A DNA stretch of 64,000 bases from CAYNHT01 sp964397485. GTDB taxonomy: Bacteria; Bacillota_I; Bacilli_A; RF39; UBA660. The stretch covers positions 124,001 to 188,000 of the forward strand of contig CAYNHT010000002.1 of assembly GCA_964397485.1 (NCBI GenBank), given 5' to 3'. Below, piece after piece: positions 7,719-16,603 of this stretch. The notes under the pieces are model-generated. The model ran no database searches. It saw nothing but the letters and a program-made list of their open reading frames with translations, and was not told where the DNA came from. Made by a program: the position numbers and the translations under genes. Within the stretch, counting starts at the first letter, position 1; each line of letters starts with the position of its first letter.

Positions 7719-10700
7719 ATGTTTTTCAGTGAGATTTTTAATGATATCAAAATTAATTGTGAAATAACGGGATTAACTGATGAATTAAAAGCGATATATA
7801 TATATAATTTACTAAAAAAATCAGGCAAATCAATAGTATTTTTAACAAGCACTTTATATGAAGCAAATGATATATATCAAAGAATATCTAATTACACAGA
7901 CGAAGTTTTACTTTTCCCCATGGATGACTTTTTAACTAGTGAAGCTTTAGCTGTTAGTCCAGAATTAAAAACAACTCGTATTGAAACTTTAAGAGAATTG
8001 ACTGTTAACAATAAACAGATTGTAGTGGCTAACCTAATGGGGTATTTAAGGTATTTACCAGATAAAGAAATATTTATAAAAAAAACAATAAATCTAAATG
8101 TTGGTGATACATACGAAATAAAAAAATTAGTCACGGATTTATATGATATAGGTTATATAAGGGAAACTATAGTCAATAAAACCGGAGAAATAGCAACCAG
8201 AGGGTATGTGGTTGATGTTTTTCCAATATCTAATCAAAATCCGATTCGAATAGAATTTTGGGGTGATTCAATCGAATCGATTAGAACTTTTGACATTAAC
8301 AGTCAATTAACTATAGAGGAAGTGTCTAAAATTGATATATACCCTTGCACTGAATTTTTATTAGATAACAATGATGAAGATATCGAAAAAAAACAATACA
8401 ATCTTTCAAATTATACAACTCCAGTAAATATAAATTGCTATTTAGAAGATTGTTGTATTGTTTTTGATGATTATTCTCAAATTCATGTTGGTTACAAAAT
8501 GTTATTGGAAGAAGTTTTAAATTATAACATTAGTACAAATAGGGCGTCTGACTTCAAATATATGAATGATCTATATGAAATCAAAAATAATAATTTTATA
8601 AATTTTGTGAAATTTGATAATTATATAGATGATTCAAATTTAATCATACATTATAATTCTAAGGAAATACAAAGTTTAAATAATGATAAAAATAAAATTA
8701 TTGAAGTATTCAATAATAGTGTAAACTCTAGAAAAACGGTTGTAGTATGTGTGTCAAATAGATACAAAGTTAATCGATTAATAGAAGAATGTTGTGATAC
8801 AAAAATTGTTTATACTACCGAAAACGAAATATTTTTAGGCAAAATAAATGTTATAGTAAAAAATATAACTTCTGGGTTTGAAATTAATAATTTGATTATA
8901 ATAACGGAATCTGAGATATTTAGTAAGAAGAATACGTCTTATCAATATAAAACTAATTTCAGAATGGGAACTAAAATTAAGGATATAAGTAGATTAAACA
9001 TAGGAGATTATATTATTCATAATGTCCATGGCATAGGACGTTACTGTGGAATAAAGACTTTACTAAAAAATGGTCTAAAAAAAGATTATTTGTTTTTGGA
9101 ATATCGTGATAATGATAAATTATATATACCTGTCGAAAAGATAGATTATATTAGTAAATATTCATCTAATGATAGTATAGTTCCTAGAGTAAATAAATTA
9201 GGTACAACAGAATGGGAAAGAACGAAATTAAAAGTAAAGAAGAAAATAGAAAGTATAGCCGGCGATTTATTAAAGCTTTATGCTCAACGGGAGGCGAGTA
9301 CTGGTTTTTCATTTGAAAAAGATAATGAAGAACAAATAGAGTTTGAAAAAGAGTTCATATATAAAGAGACTATAGATCAATTAAGGGTTAGTGCAGAAAT
9401 AAAAAGAGATATGGAAAAATCAACACCAATGGATAGACTACTGTGCGGTGATGTAGGCTTCGGAAAGACTGAAGTTGCTTTTAGGGCAATATTTAAAGCT
9501 GTTTTGTCAAATAAGCAAGTAGCCTTATTGTGTCCTACTACAATATTATCTCAACAACATTATTCTAACGCTTTAGAGAGATTCAAATCATATCCAATAA
9601 ACATAGCACTACTTAATAGATTTGTATCGAAAAAAGAAATTAATCAACAGATAAAGAAAATAAAAGAAGGAAAAATAGATATTGTTATTGGTACACATAG
9701 AATCCTAAGCGATGATGTTAAGTTTAAGGATCTAGGATTACTTGTAGTTGATGAAGAACAAAGATTTGGCGTAAAACATAAAGAAAAAATAAAAAGTTAT
9801 AAAAATAACGTTGACGTTTTAACTTTAACGGCAACTCCAATACCAAGGACGCTACAAATGTCTATGGCTGGAATTAGAAATTTATCACTTATAGAAACTC
9901 CACCAGTTAACAGATATCCAGTTCAAACATATGTCTTGGCAGAAAATAATCAAATAATAAAAGATGCTGTATATAAAGAAATATCTCGAGATGGGCAAGT
10001 TTTTATACTTTATAATCGTATTGAAGATATTTCTTTAAAAGTTCAAGAAATAAGCAGATTAGTTCCGCATGCTAAAGTTGGTTATGCACATGGGCAAATG
10101 AGCAAGCAGCTGTTAGAAGAAGTTATGCTCAAGTTTATAAATAAAGATTATAATGTTTTAATATGTACAACTATAATAGAAACAGGAATAGATATACCAA
10201 GTGCTAACACTTTGATAATATTCAATGCAGATCGTTTTGGATTAGCTCAACTATATCAAATTAGGGGAAGAGTTGGTAGAAGCAACAAAATTGCATATTG
10301 TTATTTGATGTATGAGCAAGGAAAAGTACTAAGTGAAGTAGCGACTAAGAGATTAAAAGTAATTAAAGATTATACAGAATTAGGAAGTGGATTTTCAATT
10401 GCCGCACGAGATTTATCAATACGAGGTGCGGGGGATATATTAGGAAGCGAACAAGCAGGTTTTATTGATACTATAGGAATAGAATTATTTTTAAAAATGC
10501 TGAATGAAGAAATTAATAGATTAAAGGGAAAAGAAATAGTTGATATAGTCGAACAAGATAGTAACCAACCACTGATAGATGTTGAAACATCTATTGATGA
10601 TAATTATGTAGAAGATGAAGAATTGAAAATAGAGATTCATAAAAAAATAAATATGATTGATTCATATGAAAAACTTTTAGAGACAAAAACAGAATTAGAG

Positions 10701-11018
10701 GATCGATTTGGAAATGTATCTGAGGAATTATTAATATATATGTATGAAGAATGGTTTGAAAAATTAGCTAAAGAACTTAATATAACAAATGTGAGGCAGA
10801 CAAAAAACTTTGTTGAAATAATATTAGATAAAAATATGACACAGAAAATAAACGGAGATTTTTTATTTATTGAAGCTAGCCGCATTTCGAGAATGTTCAG
10901 ATTTAGCTTGAAAAATAATAGATTAATAATAACTTTAGATATAATTAAATTGGATAAGCATTTTATCTATTACCTAGTAGATTTGTTTGAAGTAATAAAG
11001 AAAGCTAAAAAAAGTTAA
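7719..11018 (+). CDS. mfd: transcription-repair coupling factor Mfd
   Basis: Superfamily 2 translocase that removes stalled RNA polymerase from lesions and recruits UvrA. Domains in order: UvrB-like N-terminal part, CarD-like RNA polymerase interaction module (GDYIIHNVHGIGRY), translocase with Walker A GDVGFGKTEVA, DEEQRFG box, TATPIPRTLQMS, then the QIRGRVGRS motif VI and the TRG region, and the UvrA-contact C-terminal domain. The open frame extends up to 7671, but AAAGGGGG at 7703-7711 marks ATG 7719, giving 1099 residues. A weak hairpin (GATAC/GTATC plus T run, about 7673-7692) lies before the start. Confidence 0.95.
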   Translation: MFFSEIFNDIKINCEITGLTDELKAIYIYNLLKKSGKSIVFLTSTLYEANDIYQRISNYTDEVLLFPMDDFLTSEALAVSPELKTTRIETLRELTVNNKQIVVANLMGYLRYLPDKEIFIKKTINLNVGDTYEIKKLVTDLYDIGYIRETIVNKTGEIATRGYVVDVFPISNQNPIRIEFWGDSIESIRTFDINSQLTIEEVSKIDIYPCTEFLLDNNDEDIEKKQYNLSNYTTPVNINCYLEDCCIVFDDYSQIHVGYKMLLEEVLNYNISTNRASDFKYMNDLYEIKNNNFINFVKFDNYIDDSNLIIHYNSKEIQSLNNDKNKIIEVFNNSVNSRKTVVVCVSNRYKVNRLIEECCDTKIVYTTENEIFLGKINVIVKNITSGFEINNLIIITESEIFSKKNTSYQYKTNFRMGTKIKDISRLNIGDYIIHNVHGIGRYCGIKTLLKNGLKKDYLFLEYRDNDKLYIPVEKIDYISKYSSNDSIVPRVNKLGTTEWERTKLKVKKKIESIAGDLLKLYAQREASTGFSFEKDNEEQIEFEKEFIYKETIDQLRVSAEIKRDMEKSTPMDRLLCGDVGFGKTEVAFRAIFKAVLSNKQVALLCPTTILSQQHYSNALERFKSYPINIALLNRFVSKKEINQQIKKIKEGKIDIVIGTHRILSDDVKFKDLGLLVVDEEQRFGVKHKEKIKSYKNNVDVLTLTATPIPRTLQMSMAGIRNLSLIETPPVNRYPVQTYVLAENNQIIKDAVYKEISRDGQVFILYNRIEDISLKVQEISRLVPHAKVGYAHGQMSKQLLEEVMLKFINKDYNVLICTTIIETGIDIPSANTLIIFNADRFGLAQLYQIRGRVGRSNKIAYCYLMYEQGKVLSEVATKRLKVIKDYTELGSGFSIAARDLSIRGAGDILGSEQAGFIDTIGIELFLKMLNEEINRLKGKEIVDIVEQDSNQPLIDVETSIDDNYVEDEELKIEIHKKINMIDSYEKLLETKTELEDRFGNVSEELLIYMYEEWFEKLAKELNITNVRQTKNFVEIILDKNMTQKINGDFLFIEASRISRMFRFSLKNNRLIITLDIIKLDKHFIYYLVDLFEVIKKAKKS

Positions 11019-11092
11019 AATTTTATGATATAACATATGTTATTTTTCCTCAAATAACTGTTTAGAAAATATACTTTTCTTTTATATATATG

Positions 11093-11120
11093 AAGGATAA
11101 CCTTTTTGGGTTATCTTTTT
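11093..11120. terminator. intrinsic terminator between convergent mfd and ppaC
   Basis: GATAACC (11096-11102) pairs with GGTTATC (11109-11115), followed by a T run. It ends mfd transcription. The rest of 11019-11275 is A+T-rich with no convincing ORF. Confidence 0.75.
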
Positions 11121-11275
11121 GTTTTCCTGATAAATTTTTTTAACTATCATAATAAGCCTAGCAATGTTATTTTATACTTTTTTAATTGCTATTCTTCGAG
11201 GTTTTAGTGTATTAAAAAAGTAAACATTTTTAATTTTATGTCTACTCTTAATCTATGATTTAAAATTCTAATTTA

Positions 11276-12898
11276 TTATTTTCTTTCCATTGCATCCATT
11301 ATATTTGGAATGATTTGTTTTTTTCTAGAGACACATCCTGGAATATATTGACCCTGCCTTAAATCTGTAATGTTAAAACTGTTATCCAAAATATCCCCAG
11401 CCCCACTATTAAAGATTATATATGAACCATTGTTGATAATATCTGTTACAAATAAAGCTACAATATAATAATCATTATTAGTTGCAACATTTTCAATCAA
11501 TTCTATATATTCTTTCATATCTTGTTGTATTGGTGTAATATTCATTGTAAATATTTGTCCTATTCCAATTTTTTTGTTATCTACAGTGAAATTTTTAAAA
11601 TCACTATATAATATTTCTTCTTTCGTTTTACCTTTTAAAGATGATCCTGCATCAAACATTCTAATTCCATAATCATAATAATCTAAACCAGCAATATCAG
11701 ATAATACAGATACCACGTCTTTATCTAGTTGTGTCGTTGTAGGTGATGATAATAGTAATGTATCAGAAATTATTCCTGACAACATTAAACCAGCAATATC
11801 TTTAGGTATATTAATATTATTTTCTTTATATAATAAATATATAATTGTATTAGTGCTCCCAACTGGCATATTTCTGAAATTAATCGGCAATGTTGTTCCA
11901 ATAGTCCCAATTTTATGATGATCAATAATTTCAATAATTTCAGCATCTTCTAATCCGTCGACGCTTTGCTCATATTCATTGTGGTCTACTAATATAACTT
12001 TTTTGCGTCTCTTTTCCGCAATGTCAGATAAACGTAGTATACCTAAGCATTTTTTATTTTTATCAATTATTGGATAATTACTAAATTTAGTTTTATTCGC
12101 AATTTCAATAAAATCATTCAAATCTTCATGTTCATCAAAACAAACAACATTGTTATCTAGAGCTATACTTGAAATATAATTACACAGATTAATAATTTTA
12201 GCTACTTTAAATGTATCATGTGGAGTTCTTATAATATTAACTTTATTTTCCTTAGCAATTTTTAAATGTTCATCTTTTATACATCTATCACCTGTTAATA
12301 TTATTAACTTTGCTCCATTATTAACTGCATATTCAATAATGCTATGTCTATCTCCAACGATCAAAATAGTTTCAGAATTTATTGATACACTCTCAATAAA
12401 GGTTGTACTTTTGTATGATGCTACTAATATATTACCACTGATTTCTTTATCATATTTTAATAATTCATCACCGGCTAAAGTATCAATTATGTTTTGGTAT
12501 GAAGTATTTAATTTATAAACATTACCACTTATTTGATCCTTCGCTATATCTTTCATAGAAACAATTCCTAAAAATTCTTTTTTTTCATTAACGATTGGTA
12601 AAGTACTTATTGAATTTTCGTTCATATATAGATATCCTTCATAGATTGATTCTTCAGAATTTATATAATATCCTTTTCTATAATTGAGATCTTTAATTTG
12701 TAATTTAACATCGTTTAAATATTTAGGTTGATTTATATTAAAATAATCTAAAACAAATTTAGTTTCGTTACTAATGTCGCCTAAAACCATAGGGATAGTA
12801 TTTAGTCCGAGTTTATTTTTTAAATATGATAAAGATATTGATGCAACAACACTATCTGTATCTGGTTTTTTATGTCCAAAAATAAAAATATTTTCCAT
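11276..12898 (-). CDS. ppaC: CBS/DRTGG-containing manganese-dependent inorganic pyrophosphatase
   Basis: Family II (DHH) pyrophosphatase that hydrolyses PPi from biosynthetic reactions. Metal ligands are visible as H9, D13, D15 (GHKKPDTDS) and the DHH box in EIIDHHKIG. A regulatory insert of about 250 residues interrupts the catalytic domain: a CBS motif (STLPIVNEKKEFLGIVSMKDI), a DRTGG-like segment and a second CBS motif (NYPIIDKNKKCLGILRLSDI). In the family such inserts bind adenine nucleotides. Two ATGs are possible; AGGGAG spacing favours the one at 12898 (540 residues). An extended -10 (TGCTATAAT on the minus strand, 12931-12939) lies upstream. It is one of two minus-strand genes. Confidence 0.93.
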   Translation of the reverse strand: MENIFIFGHKKPDTDSVVASISLSYLKNKLGLNTIPMVLGDISNETKFVLDYFNINQPKYLNDVKLQIKDLNYRKGYYINSEESIYEGYLYMNENSISTLPIVNEKKEFLGIVSMKDIAKDQISGNVYKLNTSYQNIIDTLAGDELLKYDKEISGNILVASYKSTTFIESVSINSETILIVGDRHSIIEYAVNNGAKLIILTGDRCIKDEHLKIAKENKVNIIRTPHDTFKVAKIINLCNYISSIALDNNVVCFDEHEDLNDFIEIANKTKFSNYPIIDKNKKCLGILRLSDIAEKRRKKVILVDHNEYEQSVDGLEDAEIIEIIDHHKIGTIGTTLPINFRNMPVGSTNTIIYLLYKENNINIPKDIAGLMLSGIISDTLLLSSPTTTQLDKDVVSVLSDIAGLDYYDYGIRMFDAGSSLKGKTKEEILYSDFKNFTVDNKKIGIGQIFTMNITPIQQDMKEYIELIENVATNNDYYIVALFVTDIINNGSYIIFNSGAGDILDNSFNITDLRQGQYIPGCVSRKKQIIPNIMDAMERK

Positions 12899-13011
12899 TT
12901 TCATTCTCCCTTCGAAACAAACGTTCCTATATTATAGCACATTTTTAAATAATAGATAAGTATAAATTAAGTAAAATAAGACAAAATATTAACTAGAAAG
13001 AGAGGTAAAAA

Positions 13012-13545
13012 ATGAAGGCAACTGGCATAGTGAGAAGAATTGATGAACTAGGCAGAATTGTTATTCCAAAAGAGATTAGAAAAACCTTAAGAATAAGAGA
13101 AGGCGAAAACTTAGAAATATATGTAGATACCAATGAAAACATAATATTAAAAAAGTACTCGCTAATGAATAAAATAAATGATTTTGCCCAAAACTTTGCC
13201 GATTCTATACATGCATTTTTAAAACATAATATTATAATAACTGATACAAATACAATAATAGCTTGTTCGGGGACTCAAAAAAAAGAATATTTAAATCAAC
13301 CAATTTCTGAAAAACTTCAAAGTTCTCTTTTACGTCGAGAAAACATATTAGAAAAATATGAAAAGAATTTTAGAATAATAGAAGATAAAGAGGAAAAAGG
13401 AACATATACTATAAGTGCTATCATAGCCAATGGAGATGCTGCAGGATTAGTTATTATTACTTCAGAACATGATAAAATAACAGAAGTAGAAGAAAGGGTA
13501 GCAAAAATAGCTTCTCAATTTTTAGGAAAATATCTTGAAGAATAA
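13012..13545 (+). CDS. spoVT: SpoVT-type transition/stage V sporulation regulator
   Basis: A 177-residue DNA-binding protein with an N-terminal SpoVT/AbrB swapped-hairpin domain (MKATGIVRRIDELGRIVIPKEI ... LRIREGENLEIYV, residues 1-45) and a GAF-like C-terminal domain. Full length and domain order match SpoVT, which in Bacillus tunes sigma-G genes in the forespore; AbrB is only about 95 residues, so SpoVT fits better. It starts with GAGAGG before ATG 13012 and precedes the metG T-box, a place that Bacillus gives to abrB. Whether it still serves sporulation is inference. Confidence 0.88.
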   Translation: MKATGIVRRIDELGRIVIPKEIRKTLRIREGENLEIYVDTNENIILKKYSLMNKINDFAQNFADSIHAFLKHNIIITDTNTIIACSGTQKKEYLNQPISEKLQSSLLRRENILEKYEKNFRIIEDKEEKGTYTISAIIANGDAAGLVIITSEHDKITEVEERVAKIASQFLGKYLEE

Positions 13546-13563
13546 TTAAATGTGTGTTATAAT
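13535..13563 (+). promoter_or_regulatory. promoter of the T-box/metG transcript
   Basis: TTGAAG (13535-13540), 17-base spacer, TATAAT (13558-13563) with TG extension. The -35 lies within the last codons of spoVT. Confidence 0.7.
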
Positions 13564-13569
13564 TAACAC

Positions 13570-13792
13570 AATTTAAAAATTTTGACGGAAAGAGAAGTAA
13601 AAAAATCTTATAAAAGAGACCTTGGTGAGGTGAAAGCAAGGAAGATTAATTTACTTTAGATGGTTCCTGAATTGTCTGGTCGATATGTAGGCTAGAACGT
13701 AGATATGCGTTAAATAATTAAGAGTATAATAATAAATATTATAAAATAAGGTGGTACCGCGTAATCACGTCCTTATATGGATGTGATTTTTT
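13570..13792 (+). promoter_or_regulatory. T-box riboswitch, methionine specifier
   Basis: A tRNA-sensing leader that allows metG transcription when uncharged tRNA-Met pairs with it. The invariant T-box AAGGTGGTACCGCG is at 13748-13761. Stem I can be drawn: GGAA (13587-13590) pairs TTCC (13664-13667), AAGTAAA (13595-13601) pairs TTTACTT (13650-13656), leaving a specifier loop TAGATGG with the codon ATG at 13660-13662. The terminator is ATCACGTCC (13764-13772) with GGATGTGAT (13779-13787) and a T run; the T-box can instead pair in the antiterminator. Confidence 0.93.
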
Positions 13793-13806
13793 ATTTGGAG
13801 GTAAGA

Positions 13807-13848
13807 ATGGAAAAGATATTTAAACGGATGTTTAACGAATACAATTAA
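13807..13848 (+). CDS. 13-residue leader ORF between T-box and metG
   Basis: ATG 13807 follows a strong ribosome-binding site, GGAGGT at 13797-13802, and encodes MEKIFKRMFNEYN before TAA 13846-13848. Transcripts that pass the T-box terminator would carry it 59 bases before the metG start. It resembles no MetG N-terminus. It could be a leader peptide or a ribosome-entry decoy; function is unknown. Confidence 0.45.
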   Translation: MEKIFKRMFNEYN

Positions 13849-13907
13849 TTAATACAAAAATTAAAATGAAAGGTTGGCGATTTATGAGTGCCAATAAGGT
13901 GAATAAA

Positions 13908-15470
13908 ATGAAAGAAAAATATTATATATCAACAGCAATAGCTTATACATCTGGAAAGCCTCATATAGGAAACACATATGAGATAGTTTTAGCTGATGCT
14001 ATTGCCCGTTATAAGAGAATGTTAGGTTATGATGTATATTTTCAAACTGGTACAGATGAGCATGGACAAAAAATTGAAGAAAAAGCAAAATTAAATGGTC
14101 AAAATACACAAGAATTTGTAGATGACATAGCATTAGAAGTTAGAAGAATTTGGGATGTAATGAATACTGATTATGATAAATTTGTAAGAACAACTAATCC
14201 AGCTCATAAGGAAATGGTTTCTAAAATTTTTAAGAAACTTTATGATCAAGGTGATATATATAAAGGCAACTATGAGGGTTTATATTGTACACCGTGTGAA
14301 TCATTTTTTACAGAATCACAATTAGAGGAAGGTAAATGTCCTGATTGTGGAAGAACAGTAACAAAAGAAAGTGAAGAAGCTTATTTCTTTAAGTTAGATA
14401 AATATGCAAAAAAATTAGAAAAATATATTGAGGAAAATCCTATGTTTATCCAACCTGATAGTAGAAAAAATGAAATAGTTAATAACTTCATAAAACCAGG
14501 GCTTCAAGACCTTTGTGTATCAAGAACATCATTTAATTGGGGTGTTCCTGTCACGTTTGATAATAAGCATGTTATATATGTGTGGATTGATGCGTTGAGT
14601 AATTATATTACTTTCTTAGGTTATGATGTCGATGGCAATCACAGTGAAGATTTTAATAAATACTGGCCGGCAGATGTTCATTTAATAGGTAAGGATATTT
14701 TGAGATTCCATACAATATATTGGCCAATTATGTTAATGGCGTTAGACATACCACTTCCTAAGCAAATTTTTGGGCATCCCTGGTTATTATCTGGTGAAGA
14801 CAAAATGAGTAAATCAAAAGGAAATATAATATATGCTGATGATTTGGTAAAGATTTTTGGTGTAGATCAGATTAGATATTATTTGTTACATGAAATCCCA
14901 TTTTCAAGCGACGGAATATTTACTTATGAATTATTAATTGAGAGAATCAATTCTGACCTTGCTAATGTTTTGGGGAATTTAGTTAATAGAACAATAAGTA
15001 TGGCAAATAAGTATTTTGATGGTATAGTGGTTGAACCATTAAAATATGAAAATATTGACAATGAACTTATTGAAACAGTTAAAGGTGCGCCTGCTAAAGT
15101 AGAAATAAAAATGAATAATTTACGTGTAGCAGATGCGATTGATGAAATTTTCGAAATTTTTAGAAGGAGCAATAAATATATAGATGAAACAACACCTTGG
15201 ATTTTAGCTAAAGATGAAAGCAATAAAGAACGATTAGGAACTGTTATATATAATCTTTTAGAATCAATCCGTTGTGGTGCGGTTTTACTGCAACCTTTTT
15301 TACCTGAAACTTCAGAAAAAATATTAAAACAATTAAACACCGCTAATAATCAATATGACTCAATTCATGAATTTAATGGATTAGATGTAGGAATAAAATT
15401 AAGTAATCCTACCCCTTTATTTGTGAGAATAGACAAAGAAGAAAAGTTAAAAGAAATAAATATTAACTAA
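13908..15470 (+). CDS. metG: methionyl-tRNA synthetase
   Basis: Charges tRNA-Met. Class I signatures are PHIGNTYE (HIGH box) and KMSKSKGN (KMSKS). A zinc knuckle is formed by CTPC and CPDC around nucleotides 14289-14348. The open frame reaches 13866, but AAGGTG at 13898-13903 sets ATG 13908 (MKEKYYISTAIAYTSGKP), giving 520 residues. The protein ends after the anticodon-binding helices and lacks the C-terminal EMAPII-like tRNA-binding domain present in Bacillus MetS (about 660 residues). Expression is under the methionine T-box directly upstream. Confidence 0.95.
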   Translation: MKEKYYISTAIAYTSGKPHIGNTYEIVLADAIARYKRMLGYDVYFQTGTDEHGQKIEEKAKLNGQNTQEFVDDIALEVRRIWDVMNTDYDKFVRTTNPAHKEMVSKIFKKLYDQGDIYKGNYEGLYCTPCESFFTESQLEEGKCPDCGRTVTKESEEAYFFKLDKYAKKLEKYIEENPMFIQPDSRKNEIVNNFIKPGLQDLCVSRTSFNWGVPVTFDNKHVIYVWIDALSNYITFLGYDVDGNHSEDFNKYWPADVHLIGKDILRFHTIYWPIMLMALDIPLPKQIFGHPWLLSGEDKMSKSKGNIIYADDLVKIFGVDQIRYYLLHEIPFSSDGIFTYELLIERINSDLANVLGNLVNRTISMANKYFDGIVVEPLKYENIDNELIETVKGAPAKVEIKMNNLRVADAIDEIFEIFRRSNKYIDETTPWILAKDESNKERLGTVIYNLLESIRCGAVLLQPFLPETSEKILKQLNTANNQYDSIHEFNGLDVGIKLSNPTPLFVRIDKEEKLKEININ

Positions 15471-15516
15471 TAGTGTAAAATGTTGTAAAATGTCGTGTAA
15501 AAAATAAAGAAAAGGT

Positions 15517-15545
15517 TTGAATTTACAAATAGTACATGGTATATT
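15517..15545 (+). promoter_or_regulatory. sigma-A-type promoter of the 56-residue membrane protein
   Basis: TTGAAT (15517-15522), 17-base spacer, TATATT (15540-15545) preceded by a TG extension. Confidence 0.7.
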
Positions 15546-15581
15546 AATATTGTTGTGTAAAAGAATATAGAGGGAGATTAT

Positions 15582-15752
15582 ATGGCTACCGAGAATAAAA
15601 AAGAGGTTAAGTATGTTATTGTAAGTTTTATAGTAGTATCTTTACTCATCTTGGGAAGTATTCTTATCAAGTTTAACGTTATAGACGTTATGTATCTAAT
15701 ATTCATTTTAACGGTATTAATAAAATACATATATATAAAAAAGAATGAATAG
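15582..15752 (+). CDS. small two-span membrane protein of unknown function
   Basis: A 56-codon ORF beginning MATENKKEVKYVIVSF with an AGGGAGA ribosome-binding site (15571-15577). Two hydrophobic segments (about residues 11-29 and 33-52) and a basic C-terminus (YIYIKKNE) suggest a membrane hairpin. It has its own promoter (15517-15545) and terminator (15756-15785), so it looks like a monocistronic gene between metG and tatD. No family is recognised. Confidence 0.72.
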   Translation: MATENKKEVKYVIVSFIVVSLLILGSILIKFNVIDVMYLIFILTVLIKYIYIKKNE

Positions 15753-15755
15753 AAA

Positions 15756-15785
15756 ATTATGCCATAGGTATGGTATAATTTTTTT
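15756..15785 (+). terminator. intrinsic terminator, doubling as -10 for tatD
   Basis: ATTATGCCATA (15756-15766) pairs with TATGGTATAAT (15769-15779) with one G-T pair, followed by seven T. The 3' arm contains TGGTATAAT, a good extended -10, so the same bases may terminate one unit and start the next. Confidence 0.7.
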
Positions 15786-15799
15786 ATGAGGTGATTGAA

Positions 15800-16567
15800 A
15801 TGTTTGTAGACACACACTGCCATATTTTTAAGCAGTATTATAAAAATGTTGAGGAAGTAATAAAAAGAGTTGAAAAAAATATAATAATAGTAAATGGAAT
15901 AAATGATGAAACTAATAAAGAGGTAATAAAATTATGCGATAAGTATAATAATGTATATGGTACTTTGGGAATTCATCCATCAGAAATAGAAGGAATAAAC
16001 GAAGATAGTTTGTTTTTCATTGAAGAATACTTGTCTCATCCCAAAATAGTTGGAATTGGTGAAACAGGATTAGATTATTATTGGACAAAGGATAATAAAG
16101 AAAAACAAAAAGAGTTATTTATAAAACAAGTTAAGCTAGCTAAGAAATATAATAAAGCAATAGTAATTCATAGCCGCGAATCTATCGAAGATACATATAA
16201 TATATTGAAAAAAGAATATAATAATAGTGGTAAAATAATAATGCATTGTTATAGTTCTAGTTTAGAAATGGCTAAAAAATTTATTAATTTAGGAGCTATG
16301 ATAGGAATCGGAGGGGTTGTCACTTATAAGAATGCTAATAAAATAGTGGATATTGTAAGAAATGTCGATTTAAATAAAATTTTATTAGAAACAGATAGTC
16401 CTTTTTTATCGCCAGAACCAAATAGAGGAAAGGAAAATGAACCAAGTAATATCGAGTTTATCGGTAAAAAGATTGCAGAAATAAAAAACATAAGTGTAGA
16501 AGAAGTATATAAAACAACGACAGCAAACGCTGTTCGTCAATTTGACTTGGATGTTGATTTATGTTAA
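15800..16567 (+). CDS. tatD: TatD-family metal-dependent DNase
   Basis: TIM-barrel amidohydrolase-fold nuclease of 255 residues. Metal-ligand motifs are VDTHCHIF at the N-terminus, GETGLDYYW, VIHSRE, IMHCYS and LLETDSPFL. GAGGTGATTG precedes ATG 15800; the frame has a GTG at 15791, but that lies within the ribosome-binding site. Order metG-tatD-(3D protein)-rsmA matches metS-yabD-yabE-rnmV-ksgA of Bacillus, with rnmV missing. Confidence 0.92.
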   Translation: MFVDTHCHIFKQYYKNVEEVIKRVEKNIIIVNGINDETNKEVIKLCDKYNNVYGTLGIHPSEIEGINEDSLFFIEEYLSHPKIVGIGETGLDYYWTKDNKEKQKELFIKQVKLAKKYNKAIVIHSRESIEDTYNILKKEYNNSGKIIMHCYSSSLEMAKKFINLGAMIGIGGVVTYKNANKIVDIVRNVDLNKILLETDSPFLSPEPNRGKENEPSNIEFIGKKIAEIKNISVEEVYKTTTANAVRQFDLDVDLC

Positions 16568-16603
16568 AATTTTAGTGGTAAATTAAATTATGAGGTGAAT
16601 TTA

